Source of the DNA: Gerris lacustris
Taxonomy: Eukaryota > Arthropoda > Insecta > Hemiptera > Gerridae
Direction: 5' to 3'
Assembly: GCA_951217055.1 (NCBI GenBank)
Contig: OX578284.1
Span: 15,974,687-16,038,686 of the forward strand
DNA length: 64,000 nt
The notes under the pieces are model-generated. The model worked only from the letters and a program-made list of their open reading frames with translations, was not told the DNA's origin and searched no databases. Shown one piece after another: positions 1-12,108 of this stretch. Every line of letters starts with the position of its first letter. Position 1 is the stretch's first letter. The position numbers and the translations under genes are program-made.

Positions 1-28
1 CCATCAATTTAAGCATTATTATTTGATA

Positions 29-174
29 CTTCTTTAGATTTTAACTTCCCCATGTTTTGTTTGGAATATAAATGACTGACTAAATAACTAGTGGGTATAC
101 TTAGTCCAATGTACTTTGGGACAAAGGAATATCAACACTACTGTTTTTACAAGGGGAATAACACTCTAAAGAAG
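29..174. mobile_element. MITE family M1, copy 1
   Basis: About 146 bp with inverted ends CTTCTTTAGATTTTAAC and its diverged partner ending CTCTAAAGAAG. The internal sequence TAGTCCAATGTACTTTG is shared with 18717-18868. Confidence 0.75.
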
Positions 175-188
175 AATATTCCGTACAC

Positions 189-243
189 CTTCTTTAGCTT
201 GTTACTCCCCCTCTGTTTTAAGGGGAGTAACAATCTAATGAAG
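189..243. mobile_element. MITE M1, nearly bare pair of terminal repeats
   Basis: A 55-bp hairpin of two M1 terminal repeats (CTTCTTTAGCTTGTTAC and GTAACAATCTAATGAAG) with only about 11 bp between them. It lies 14 bp after copy 1, which suggests an internal deletion derivative or a local duplication. Confidence 0.7.
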
Positions 244-244
244 G

Positions 245-1727
245 CCTTTGGAACACTTTCCTTAGTCCTTTCTGACCTCCTTAACATTATTTAACCGGAT
301 AAAACAAGAGGCTGCAGATACCTTACAGAAACCTTGAACAAACAATTTCATGCTGCATGGCCAGAGAAGATTCTATTTTCTTTAAGTTCTAGTGTCTTTC
401 TCATTTAGCTTTATCTCAACTAGACATACTAATCCCAACTTGAGTTTAATCTAAAAAGAGTTCTTTTTCAGTTTATTTGTCAGTCTGCCATTCAACACTT
501 GAATGACTTCTGGGATGAAACCTACGAAATCCCAAGGCTTCTCAAAGGCTTTTAAGATTAAAATACGAAGTCCATTGGCTACAGTACGTTTTGTAATAGG
601 ATTGTGTGGGTCAGTCAGAGATAAGGGCCAGTTTTTAAGCGGTGACTATCCTTTGTTGCGACCCTAATCATGGACGCTTATTTAGGGTTAAATAAATTTA
701 ATACGTTTAACATGTAAGTAGTCTCTCACTAGTTAGGGATTACTTACTAGTTGGATAACTTACTACTTAAACAGTCCAATAAATAGTATTATTATTAAAA
801 GTTTATACAAATTAGTTAATCACTGTTTCCAAACGATTAAATTTTAAATAACTAATTTCATTGAAATATGAGACATTAAATGAACATCTTCGCATCGAAT
901 TTACTCTAAGTTAAAGTTTACTTATCGTCTTATAAATAAACAAAGTCTTCGTTTAGAAATAAACAGCTACATTATAATAATAACACCTAGTAATATTAAG
1001 TTAATTAAGTTAACAACACTGATTCCTTTTAAAAGGAAAGACTTGTTATCACAGAATACAAGTTTAGCAAATGCCTAAAGGCTACACTTAGTAAATATTC
1101 TTTATCAAGTACATTCATCTGAATTAGATTATAGGTATTGTTATTATACGAGGCTTAAGAAGGTAATTTTATGCTCTTACTTCATCTAGTTTACTTAACA
1201 TTCAAGTTTACGTAAACTTTCTACCGTTTATTTTACTTTAGATGACATGAAGAGTTCATTAAAGAGCCCTTTTACCGTCTAGAACTTATTAAGCATCGGT
1301 ATTTTCAAAGCTTTCAACCCTATAATTCACAAATAAATAATTTTAGGGTAGCAAATTACAATAAATTTAAAGCTTTGTTTCTTTATTGCAGTCATTAAAT
1401 TATATTTATTTTAATCGTTGTTTGGTTTTGTTACTTATTTTTTTGTCAGGATAAAAAGTAAAAATATAAGATAAATTTTCTTTAAAAACAGATAAAAGAT
1501 AATTTGGTAGTTAAGTTGAAAGAGATTCTTTAAAGCTTATCTTAAGATGCTTTGTACTTAATCACTTGGAATTATAGAACTTAGATTCTATTTAATTATT
1601 GTTATTAAACACTTAATTTATTATTTACTACCACTTAAGATCATTGACTTAATATTTTTTTTACTGTAAATTTATCAATTGCCCATTTTTATTATATTAT
1701 GCATATAAATAAGTCCTTATTTATACG
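245..1727. other. AT-rich, nothing recognised
   Basis: No protein homology, repeat pair or inverted structure found by eye. Confidence 0.5.
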
Positions 1728-1767
1728 TAATAATTCGTTGCGCAAGCGTTTACGCAACGAATTATTA
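1728..1767. repeat. Perfect 15-bp hairpin
   Basis: TAATAATTCGTTGCG (1728-1742) and its exact complement (1753-1767) flank a 10-nt loop, CAAGCGTTTA. A weaker AT hairpin precedes it. No transposon family was recognised. Confidence 0.6.
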
Positions 1768-1877
1768 TGGAGTTAAAATTTTGCTTCCAAGTTTACAGAT
1801 GGTAATCGGGCACTTCATTAAATTGTTACACTTACCACTTTAAATTGTTACCAATCTAAAGAAAATTTACGGAATGT

Positions 1878-1967
1878 TCTTCTTTAGACTGTTTCCCTCT
1901 TGAAAACAAAAGTGTGATATTCCTTTGGCCTAAAATAAATTGGACTAAACACCACTTTTAGGTTTCT
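1878..1967 (-). mobile_element. MITE M1, truncated and diverged copy
   Basis: TTCTTCTTTAGACTGTTTCC is followed by GATATTCCTTTGG and ATTGGACTAAACA, matching the M1 interior in reverse orientation. The other terminus is lost. Confidence 0.5.
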
Positions 1968-1974
1968 GTCCGAA

Positions 1975-2185
1975 GTAAAAAAAGAAACCTTATATAAATG
2001 ATCTGTCTGTCTGTCCGTCCGTTGGCTTGTTTCAATTCATAAACTACTATAATAGCTAGGAACATGAAATTCGGCACACAGGTGTATCTTGGCATTTGAG
2101 ACAACTGTACACATTTTGGAGTTTTCGCACTTAATATTATTAAGATGGCGGCCAATATGGCGGGCGACAAAAAAAATTTTTAGTC
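1975..2185 (+). repeat. GTCTGTCTG-type dispersed repeat fragment
   Basis: Contains CTGTCTGTCTGTCCGTCCG followed by GAACATGAAATTCGGC, the module arrangement also seen in families S1, S2 and S3. It ends around a run of A bases at 2170. Short reverse-strand reading frames here are by-products. Confidence 0.5.
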
Positions 2186-2420
2186 ACCATCTATTTATCT
2201 ATATTAGTCACCATCTATATTAGTTATACATCAATTTAAAGGTCTTGAAGTGTAGAAAAAGAATATGCAACTATTAAAATTTTACACTTAATAATTTTAA
2301 CTTAATCGTACAGAGACCGAGAAGAGTAACTCTTTAACTACCATGTGAAAGGTTACTCAACTAGTAGATTGTTCTTTCTCCAAACAAAAATGTAAAAAAT
2401 TTTTTTAATCATATTCAAGG

Positions 2421-2460
2421 CCTGAAGATGCCCAGGTAAGGGCGAAATATAGCCAAGTTT
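2421..2460 (+). ncRNA. CTGAAGAT-hairpin-GAAA motif, hammerhead-like
   Basis: CTGAAGAT (2422-2429) is followed by GCCC, loop AGGTAA, GGGC (2440-2443) and GAAA. The same layout with a different stem occurs at 63216. CTGAAGA fits the hammerhead CUGANGA box, but a T sits between the box and the stem, and no correct stem III plus NUH site is visible. It is therefore a hammerhead-like or relic motif. Confidence 0.4.
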
Positions 2461-3157
2461 GTGTAAATGAAAATATTTTTATTTTTATTTTTCAACCTTT
2501 TTCATCCCTGAAGACTCAAAGAAAAGAATATCAAATACAATAATAAGGGATCAACCAAAGAAAATTGACAATATAAGTATAATGGATGACAAAGGGTGAT
2601 AGGAATTATTAATTAACTTTAAACATAACTAAAACTTGAATTAACAAGAAGCTACAAAAATTTTCTTTATAAAGACCAAAAAATCTTATTATTTGTATTA
2701 TGATTTTTGTTAGTAAGCATGAAGTGGGCTAGAAATTCCATAAAATAATATGAATATTTAAAGACTCCTTCTCTTTACTGTATTTGCTAATATCTGACGG
2801 TAAATTCCGTAAATAACACTGGCAGGATAATTTTCCATTTGGAAGGAAGCGTAAAACCACAGCAAAAACCACAACACTTTCTAACCGCATTGCAGTTCAT
2901 GCTGAACAACCCGGCTTGCGGATAAAGTCAAGGTTATAATGCCACAAATATGAATAATTTAAGCATTTTACAAGAAAGTGATGTGAGAGGGGTATGTTTT
3001 GCTGATCTGGTTTAGTTTATGTCAGATCACTAAGAATTGTGAAATGTATAAGAACGTAGAATTTGTAATAATAAAGAATGGAGTAATCTTAAGGTAGAGA
3101 TAATTTCTTTCGGACTTATATCTTTAATAGTGATTGAAGGAAATAAGTAATGCCCTT

Positions 3158-3484
3158 ATAGCTTGGTAATAGGCGTTTGAAAAAAACAAACCGGTGGAGA
3201 GCAGCCATGTCTCACCAATTATGGTGGACAATGTGACAGTCAGAATTAGTTAGTAGATCAAAAATCAAGTCAATGTTATTTTCACACTTGATAGGTTAGT
3301 TATTCAAGTATTACTAAAAATCAACGTGGTCATCTGTCAATGGACAAACTAACATCAACTTAATTTTCGGTCTACTAACTAATTCTGTACTCAGGATCAT
3401 GAAAATCACATTGTCCACCATAATTGTTGAGACATGGTCGCTCTCCACTGGTTTGTTTTTTTCAAACGCCTATTGCCAAGCTAT
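3158..3484. mobile_element. Long-TIR MITE, 327 bp
   Basis: Arms of about 110 bp (3158-3265 and 3375-3484) are inverted copies, starting ATAGCTTGG on the left and ending CCAAGCTAT on the right. Both arms carry AAAAAAACAAACC, GGTGGAGAGC and ATTATGGTGGACAATGTGA. No coding frame. Confidence 0.8.
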
Positions 3485-3635
3485 GTCCCGCAGACGAACT
3501 TAGCCGATCACATATTCTTAAAAGGCGCTAAAAGATTGATTTTTAAACAAAATTCTAGCTTGATGTTAGTCAGACACTTTTTTGCACGCTATCTCCTGGA
3601 CTATTAGGAATGTATAAAAAAGTCTCGCGTACAAA

Positions 3636-4135
3636 GTTGTGAGGTCATAGGTTTAGTCAAGTCCTCCAAGTAAGTTCTACTAGGTCTAATTATATCGAGT
3701 ACAGGAAAATGATGTCGTTGCCTGACCCCCTCTCTATTCTCTCACAAACTCAAACTTTTCTTTCCCAAATCACTCTACTCGTTTAAATTAAAAAAGATTT
3801 CCTTACTTGGCAATTACGAAGCACGAGGATGCAAAGTTTTCATTACATTTATTTTTTTAAAAATAAGATCTTAATGTTATAGACGACAAGAAAAAATATA
3901 AATGAAATAACAACAAACTTTATATCCTATTTGTGCTGAGTAAATGCCAAGTCAGAAAATGATTTTAAATTTAAAGGTGTAGAATGATTTGGGAAAGGAA
4001 AGTTTGAGTTTGCGAGGGACGGAGAATAGAGAGGGGGGACAGACAAACAACATTCCTTATTTGTACTGGATGTATTAGACCTAGTAGAACTTTACTTAGA
4101 CAGGGGAGACTTGGCTAAACCTATGATCTCACAAC
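3636..4135. mobile_element. Long inverted-repeat element, about 500 bp
   Basis: The left arm (GTTGTGAGGTCATAGGTTTA, then CTCTCTATTCTC, CAAACTCAAACTTT) is repeated in reverse complement in the right arm, ending TATGATCTCACAAC. Arms are about 180 bp, moderately diverged and with small indels. No coding frame. Confidence 0.7.
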
Positions 4136-4189
4136 GTCATTTCTTTACACCAGTGATTTAGTTGGGATAGTATTGCTATTACTCTATTT

Positions 4190-4484
4190 ATTACTACGTT
4201 TTTATTAGCTTGCTTTCTTGTTTGTTTGTTTGTTCAGTACAAATCTTGCAATCTATTTTTAACTAACTTCCCGAGCAGCTAAACATTTGAAACTTTTAGA
4301 ATAGCTCAGAGCACGATGAAAATGCATCATTTTAATACTTTTAGCCATCTTTCAGCCAAATTTAATTTGTTTTCAGCAAATTTTGCTGTATGGAAAGTTA
4401 GTTCGGAAAAATCCGCAAGTTATTTTATTTGTTTTGACATATCCCATAGTATTTACAACCTTCATTTTGACGGGGTTCAAAATA
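4190..4484 (+). repeat. Dispersed repeat R290, copy 1
   Basis: About 295 bp nearly identical to 23583-23879. It starts TTACTACGTTTTTATTAGC, contains a GTTTGTTTGTTTGTT run, and ends near CATTTTGACGG. An inverted pair, AACTAACTTCC (about 4261) and GGAAAGTTAGTT (about 4392), lies inside it. Confidence 0.75.
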
Positions 4485-5024
<540 letters not shown>

Positions 5025-5599
5025 TTATCAGCGTCGTTGCAAAACAGTTCCTAGAGAGACATTTTATCGGAGATTCTTCCTCTTTTTTTGATAAAAACTA
5101 CGAAGAAAAACACCGAAATAAAACGGGACAAAATAGAAAGGAGAATCGGAAACGCTATAGGATTGTCTATTCAAACCACAGTCCTGAAATTCCGGTCTCT
5201 TCTCTCCCGATTAGAAACCAGAGATAGGAGGAAAATACGCCAGATAATAAGGATATCCGGGATTTTTTTTCGGCGCCGTACGAAATTTACTCTACAACGA
5301 ACCCCTCTCTCGACATTTTTAGAAGGAATCATTGTATTTTGTTATATACAGAAGACCATCAGCAGATCCTTTTCCCATTTTTTCTTCAGACAAAATGGCC
5401 TATAGATATATAAAGAAAGTATAATCAATCAAGACCAAGAATCAATCTTCTTTCCATGGAACACGAGAAAACTAACAAATATATCTAAGTGCTAGGTTCC
5501 ATTGAGTTCTGAGGCTTTTTATTTTATAATAAGTTTAAATCAGAGGTCCATTAGTGAACGGAATTTCACATTAATTTTCGTTAATATAAACTTTTTTGA

Positions 5600-5913
5600 C
5601 TTCTTCATGTGAAGGGTCTCTGAAAACGCACTCTATTCTTTTCTCTTATGGAGAAATCGTTTCATTTCCCCAGGAGTCCATTTTTAAGGAGTATTGTACG
5701 GGGCCTCGCCTAATATTCCCTGCTATATATTTTTTCCTTCCTTCCTTTTCGACATACCGGCGCGATCTAACGAGCAAATGTATCAAGCTCCCGTGTGACC
5801 GCCCCACCCACCGGTGCCTTATCTCCCACGGATGCCGGACACCTGCGAGAGGAGAACGAGATGTCAGTCCCGGGCTAGACTCCACTGAGACGAGCGTCAA
5901 TATCTCATCAAAC
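5600..5913 (+). other. Possible untranslated or first exon next to a donor site
   Basis: This island is richer in GC and CpG than its surroundings and holds a 147-codon open frame (5596-6039) with no recognisable domain. A consensus donor GTGAGT starts at 5914, inside that frame. Together these could mark a 5' exon, but there is no clear promoter or partner exon, and the open frame runs through the donor without an obvious protein character. Confidence 0.2.
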
Positions 5914-6115
5914 GTGAGTGCCAGTTGGCTTCCCTTACTTTCTTATTCCTATTTTTCCCTTCTAACTTATTCCCCCTCAAAGATACAGTCCAAAACTCCC
6001 AGAGGAACGTACAAGTGTAGTCCTCAAATGTTATACTAGGCCACCCGACCGATTGCTTTCTTTCTTGTTTAAAATTAGCATAATATACTAACTTTATATG
6101 AATATATTATGCAGA

Positions 6116-6117
<2 letters not shown>

Positions 6118-6170
<53 letters not shown>
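6118..6170. repeat. Poly(T) tract of about 53 bases
   Basis: An uninterrupted T run. It may be the reverse of a retrotransposed poly(A) tail or a slippage tract; no element was recognised beside it. Confidence 0.95.
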
Positions 6171-6171
<1 letters not shown>

Positions 6172-6320
6172 GTTACCACTTTTGGTTTTGGCAACCTGCT
6201 TTTCTTGTTTAAATTGGTGACCCCTGACGTGATTGTTCTCGATCGAGTCACGGATTCAAAAATCACAAACTTCAGGATTATTTTCATAAGGATTTTTTTT
6301 TTTTTACGTTAAAAAATAGG

Positions 6321-6620
6321 CTGCCAATTAGTGTGGCACATGGCTTTCTCGCATCCTGTCACGAACTTTAATGATATTATGCTTTTACAAGCCATTATTG
6401 TCTAATTTATTTAATTGTCTCCCCCGTTTTTTTTAATATGTCAAATTTGTTTTGATTTTTACATGAACTAAAGTATCAATTTAGCATAATTTAAAGAGCT
6501 AAGACGGTTAACATAAATCTGGTGCTCTCTGCGGACTACTTTCCACAAACCATTCAAATTTTATAACAAATCAAATGAGTACATTTCAAGATAATAGGTA
6601 TAATAAATATATAGGTATAT
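6321..6620 (+). repeat. Family S1, head half
   Basis: Starts CTGCCAATTAGTGTGGCACA and runs to the ATAGGT.TAATAAATATAT region. The tail half is missing, and an AT-rich segment then the hammerhead repeat follow. Confidence 0.75.
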
Positions 6621-6658
6621 ATAAATATATATATACAATTTGTGTTAGTGAGAGACAC

Positions 6659-6848
6659 CAAGGGATGTGCCACGCAAGCGTGACATATAGGAACTGTTCC
6701 AACATCAGACATTACGTCACAATGGTTGGCTCGGCATTACGCTATGTCCTGCATCGTTTCGTCGCGTCCGACTTATTAGGGGCCCGACGATGCCCACCCA
6801 ACTCTGGACCTATACCAGATCAAGAAGATCAGATATATAGGGCTTCAT
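6659..6848 (-). repeat. Hammerhead-bearing repeat, copy 1
   Basis: Minus-strand copy of the repeat at 34308-34540, including the mutated ribozyme and a decayed terminal hairpin around 6660-6695. Its 5' part is duplicated at 6960-7073, separated by about 100 bp of family S4 sequence. Confidence 0.65.
6724..6802 (-). pseudogene. Defective hammerhead ribozyme copy
   Basis: The minus strand carries a sibling of the ribozyme at 34395. Stem II (GTCG/CGAC), the GAAA box, stem III and the outer stem I (GTTGG/CCAAC) are kept. The core CTGATGA has become CTAATAA (plus-strand 6773-6779), changing the invariant G5 and G8. The triplet is GTA, still of the permitted NUH type, and stem III here has a Watson-Crick G-C where the other copy has G-U. 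Loss of G5 and G8 should abolish catalysis. Confidence 0.75.
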
Positions 6849-6861
6849 TCCTGTTAAATTT

Positions 6862-6955
6862 AATTCAATCAATCCCTCGTTTTTGAGGGAGATACAGGTG
6901 CATTAACGACCGCCAGACAGACAGACGTACACATGCAGGAATGATACGAGTATAT
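6862..6955 (+). repeat. Family S4 fragment
   Basis: Begins TCAATCCCTCGTTTTTGAGG, containing the palindrome CCCTCGTTTTTGAGGG, and continues with GATACAGGTGCATTAA, CAGACAGACAGACG and GCAGGAATGATAC. It matches 8379-8500 and sits between two partial hammerhead-repeat copies. Confidence 0.6.
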
Positions 6956-6959
6956 AAGT

Positions 6960-7073
6960 CTATTATTTTGCCCACCCAACTCTGGACCTATACCAGATCA
7001 AGAAGATCAGATAGATATAGGGCTTCATCAGAGACGAGCCTGCTCTCACACCGCCATTTTTGCTTGGCTGGCA
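6960..7073 (-). repeat. Partial second copy of the hammerhead-bearing repeat
   Basis: Carries the 5' part of the unit (AGCCAAGCA region, TCTTCTTGATC, GGTATAGGTCCAG) and stops at TTGGGTGGGCA just before the ribozyme core. It shares the private variants CAGAGTT and GTGGG with the neighbouring copy but not with the 34-kb copy, so this is a local duplication. Confidence 0.6.
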
Positions 7074-7083
7074 ACTATACACT

Positions 7084-8114
<1,031 letters not shown>

Positions 8115-8290
8115 TGGTAGTATTCATACTACGGAACGTTTAAATTTTAATTTTAATCAAATTATAATTACTATTTATAAAGGGGGACAAGACAGAGAAA
8201 AATATTGATACGTAATTGGTTAGAGCTCCCGCACCGTGTGACTTTATTTTAAATTCGTTCGTTGATTTGTAACAAATTAGAGAGGGGACA
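8115..8290. repeat. Fragment related to the tRNA-derived repeat at 28.3-28.8 kb
   Basis: Shares AATCAAATTATAATTA and GACAGAGAAAAATA with the arms at 28265-28811 and has a B-box-like remnant further in. The tRNA-like part is too degraded to fold. Confidence 0.4.
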
Positions 8291-8378
8291 TAAAAAATGC
8301 ATAGCCAAATAATATATATATGCATTCAGAGCGTCCTTCTTGATTTAACACCCCACATTGACGCATTCCCTATAAATA

Positions 8379-8505
8379 AAGTTCAATCCCTCGTTTTTGA
8401 GGGAGATACAGGTGCGTTAATGAACTACAGCCAAACACACAGACGGACAGACCTGTGTAGGAATTATACATGTACATTGTTATGCCTGTGAACCCTAAAA
8501 AGGTA
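8379..8505 (+). repeat. Family S4 copy
   Basis: TTCAATCCCTCGTTTTTGAG, then GATACAGGTGCGTTAATGAA, ACAGACGGACAGACC and a tail GAACCCTAAAAA. The same tail ends the relative at 62165-62275. Confidence 0.6.
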
Positions 8506-8645
8506 CCACTTGAAATTAATTAGTTATAATAACAGAAATAATAATATACAATTTTAAATACAAAATCAAGTTATAGATATTAGTACCAAACTTAAAAATA
8601 TATAATTTGTGAATCTGTAAGTCAAAAACATTTTTCTTTTTCGTA

Positions 8646-9184
8646 TTAATGATTTTATACAATTAAAACCTATTATTCTCAAATTTATTTAATTTTCCCC
8701 CGTTTTTAAAACTATCAAAACAGTTTTGACTTTTTACATTATTTGAAGTTTCAATTTAGCAAAATTTTAGGAGTGCAGACGGTTGTAATTAATATGGGGC
8801 CATTTGCAGGCTACTTTCGATAAACTATCCAAATTTCATAAAAAATAAGATAAGTGCTTTTGATAATATAGGCGATAATGTTATATGTTTGGGAGCATGT
8901 GGAAGAGATAGCTAACAAATAGGCGATGAAGGTTGAAACTTATATGGGACATACAATAGGCTAATTATGACCTACCATCCAAATTTCAATAAAATCGGAT
9001 AAGTAGTTTTTAAGATATGTTGATTCGAAAAAATTGAGCGACAGACCGACAGACCAACACGGAACCAAAAATGTTCCCTGGTGTCTGAAACGGAATTCTG
9101 TCCGCGAAACGGAGACATATTAAATTTTCGTTCTTCGGATCGATCACATAGCTTCCATTACCTTCAGTAAGCTCGGGAGCAAAA
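8646..9184 (+). repeat. Family S1 copy lacking the head
   Basis: Runs from the GATTTTATAC region to the terminal hairpin (GCTTCCATTACCTTCAGTAA, then GCTCGGGAGC) and AAAA. Loss of the 5' part with an intact 3' end fits 5' truncation during retrotransposition. Confidence 0.8.
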
Positions 9185-9219
9185 CAATTATTTAATAATA
9201 AAATATCAATTTATTGTCA

Positions 9220-9935
9220 TCTATATATATAAAACTAAGAGTGACAGTGACTGACTGATCAAAAATTCTCCTACTTCCCATTGACATAGAAATTTGAAAT
9301 TTAGTACATAGATAGAGTGTACTATAAATAGAAAAGTGCGGCCATTTTGATTTCGATATATGTCCGCCATATTAAATTATAGCCGCCATCTTGGATTTAT
9401 TCACATTATATTATCTCAGCTTCCAGTGGACCTAGAGATCTAAACTTTGGTACATAGACTTGTGGTAGCTAAAGAAGAAAATTAAAGGTACTTTCACTTC
9501 AACATATGGTCGCCATATTGAATTACAACCACCATCTTGGATTTAATAACTCTTTATTATCTCAGCTTCCAGTGAACCTAGAGATCTGAAATTTGGTACA
9601 TAGACCTATGGTAGCAAAAGAAGAAAATTAAAGGTACTTTCACTTCAACATGTGGCCGCCATCTTGGATTTAATCAGATACTATTATCTTAGCTTCCAGT
9701 GGATTTAAAGATCTTAAATTTGTTACATGGACTTATTGTAACTAAAATTGAAAATTGAATGTAGAATAAAATAGAATAATTGAAAATGCATAAAAAAATA
9801 ATATAACCTACTTTTACTAAAATACGAAATTATGTAACAATAAAGATATATTAATGATATTGTTTTAATTTATTATTTACACACAGCGCTAACTTCTAGA
9901 CGGGTAAGGTGCGCGAAGCTCACCGATCCGGCTAG
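9220..9935 (+). mobile_element. Helitron-like non-autonomous element
   Basis: Starts TCTATATATATAAAACTAAG after an A and ends GGCTAG before a T, which is the Helitron signature 5'-A|TC...CTAG|T-3' with no target duplication. Just before the end there is a short GC-rich hairpin (GGTG...CACC). The interior is a tandem array of units of about 127-146 bp. Termini, subterminal hairpin and internal minisatellite together recall DINE-1/HINE-type elements. There is no Rep/helicase reading frame, so it would depend on an autonomous partner. Confidence 0.55.
9245..9760 (+). repeat. Minisatellite inside the Helitron-like element
   Basis: Three to four diverged units each carry CAGCTTCCAGTG, a GATCT.AAATTTG.TACATAGAC stretch and GCCGCCATCTTGGATTTA. 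The CTCAGC marks start at 9415, 9561 and 9688 (CTTAGC), giving spacings of 146 and 127 bp. Confidence 0.8.
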
Positions 9936-10267
9936 TTCTATAGAAATTTCATATTTTAAACATTTTTTTATAAAGAAGAATAGAAAGAAATATATTTAGA
10001 TAGAGAAATGTCTTGAAAATGACTGAATGTATTATTCACTTGTAAATTGTTATTCTGATTCCCAGTATCATTGGAATAATTCATAATGAAAAGTGTTGTT
10101 TTAATGGTGTATAATATTATAATTTATTCCTGTAAATCTGTCTTTTTTTGCTTCTTATTAATTCATAAAAAATGTGTATTCTATTATAACTGAAACCATT
10201 TGTTAATACAAATATAAAAGTACTCGAGAATTTTACTGCCGATGTAAAAATGTTTATATTATCTCTT

Positions 10268-10323
10268 AAGAATTTTAATAAGTATTAAAATTCTTCAGTT
10301 TGCACATAAGTACGTGCAAACTG
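10268..10323. repeat. Two adjacent perfect hairpins
   Basis: AAGAATTTTAATA/TATTAAAATTCTT (13 bp, 2-nt loop) is followed directly by CAGTTTGCAC/GTGCAAACTG (10 bp, 8-nt loop). Confidence 0.7.
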
Positions 10324-10500
10324 TCAATAAGAATTATGGCAGTATTTTTAAAATAGTTTTATAATCAGTGTTACCACTAAACAACGTTATAATATTTTAA
10401 ATTTACGTTTTGGTAGTTTGAACTTTCTTTTAGTTTTTTTCATATTGTGTGGTTGGCCTTATTTTTTAGTTGTTATTTTTAATAAGAAGGCGAAAAATTG

Positions 10501-10876
10501 TCTGCCAATTAGTGTGGCACATAGCTTCCTCGGGTCCTAAATCTTATAATTAAAAGATATTATCCTTTTATAACTTATTATTTATTTAATATTCTGCCGT
10601 TTTTAAGGTTTCGAGGTCATAATAGAATATGCTTTTGGTAGATCATCCGCCCGTCCGTCTCATCTTGGAGTATATCTCTCGACCTACTGTACCTGGAGAT
10701 TTCCTGTTTTGAAAAACAAGTAAAATATTGTGAACTTCGAAGAAACACTCAACATTTCTTCGACCAGCGAGCAATTGTGAACTGATCGCAATATTTTATA
10801 TCTTTGGGAGACATAAAAAATTCTAAAAAGAAACACATAGCTTCCGTTACCTTCGCTAAGCTTGGATGGAAAAATA
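10501..10876 (+). repeat. Family S1, internally rearranged
   Basis: It has the normal head (TCTGCCAATTAGTGTGGCAC) and tail (CACATAGCTTCCGTTACC), but the interior is shorter and mostly unlike other copies. Confidence 0.7.
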
Positions 10877-10879
10877 TAT

Positions 10880-12108
10880 TTACTTTTATTTTGTCATATT
10901 TAAAAAAACTATAAAAAAATGGTCCGCCACACAAAAAGAACAAGTGGTCATCATCAGTACCTGTGAAATGATGATCTTCACCACAAGTGGTGAAAGCCAG
11001 CTATAATTAATTTAGTTACTTTTATAAAAATATTCAACACTTTTAAAAGAAAACACTTTTTGACATATTAAAATTTAAACTTTACAAAAAAGGTTTTTCT
11101 TTTAAAGTAAAATTAATTTAAGTTCAAAATATAAAATCCTCAAAGGATACATACGTTTAAAAATATTCAAAACTCACCATTATTCTTTTTATTTTAAATT
11201 TTCACAAGTTTTAAAATTATTTTTTAGCCAGTGAAAAGTTTTGACTACTTTATTATCGATACTGTTCTTTCTTTTTACTTCCCATAACTGCTCTTTGAAT
11301 CCCATCAAATCCTTTTTACGAGTTTCTATTGGAGTAACTCAAGCCCTAAACATTAATCTAGATTTTTGAGATATCAATAATTAATTATAGAAACGTTAAA
11401 GTGAGGAAGATTAGTCCATAAAATAGTATCTATTTATGTCTGAAGTACCAGTTTAAATTCCCTGTTTTGTGTTGAGTTGATGGCATACTATAAATACGTA
11501 TAAGTATAATAGGATATTCTCCCTGTAATTGCAAATTCTTCAAATTTATTTGCTTGGATAATCTCATTCATGATAATTTATGAGGTTATAAAGTAACCAG
11601 AGAATATAAAGTTCGCTAAGGGAGTCGGTTTTTTAAATTTAAAATATACATCCACGGCTCAAATTCATGTCACTCTATGCATTTATATCAGCTGTTGTAT
11701 AAGCTAAACCACATTTACATAATAAATTAATATATTACAGGTACAGCGATCAAAATGTATCGCCTTAAATAACCATTACTAGCTTCCTGTGTAAAGATAG
11801 GTCACAGCTTTAAAACAGCATAATTCTTTGTTACAAAACTACTGATGTAGTACATAAAGAACTCGTGATGAAGACTCTTGTATCGGCCATATTTATTTGC
11901 AATATGTTACCAGGAAACATAATGATTACTATGAACGTAAATAGTATTCAATCAATTAATATTATTAACATGAATAACATGCCACATGTTTTTAACATTT
12001 CTTTTAAACACCCTCAATTTGGTCATACCTGTTTTAAAAATGCCGACAAAAAATAAAAAGATTTTTTAATAATAGTTAAATAATATTTTCCTAATCTTTA
12101 AGACCTTT
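10880..12108. other. Unassigned AT-rich sequence
   Basis: A 63-codon frame at 11865-12056 is rich in Asn, Ile and Met, with no recognised motif. Probably chance. Confidence 0.5.

Noticed and set aside
9220..9935. CRISPR-like array in the tandem units
   Set aside because: Units are long, diverged and contiguous without unique spacers; the genome is eukaryotic.
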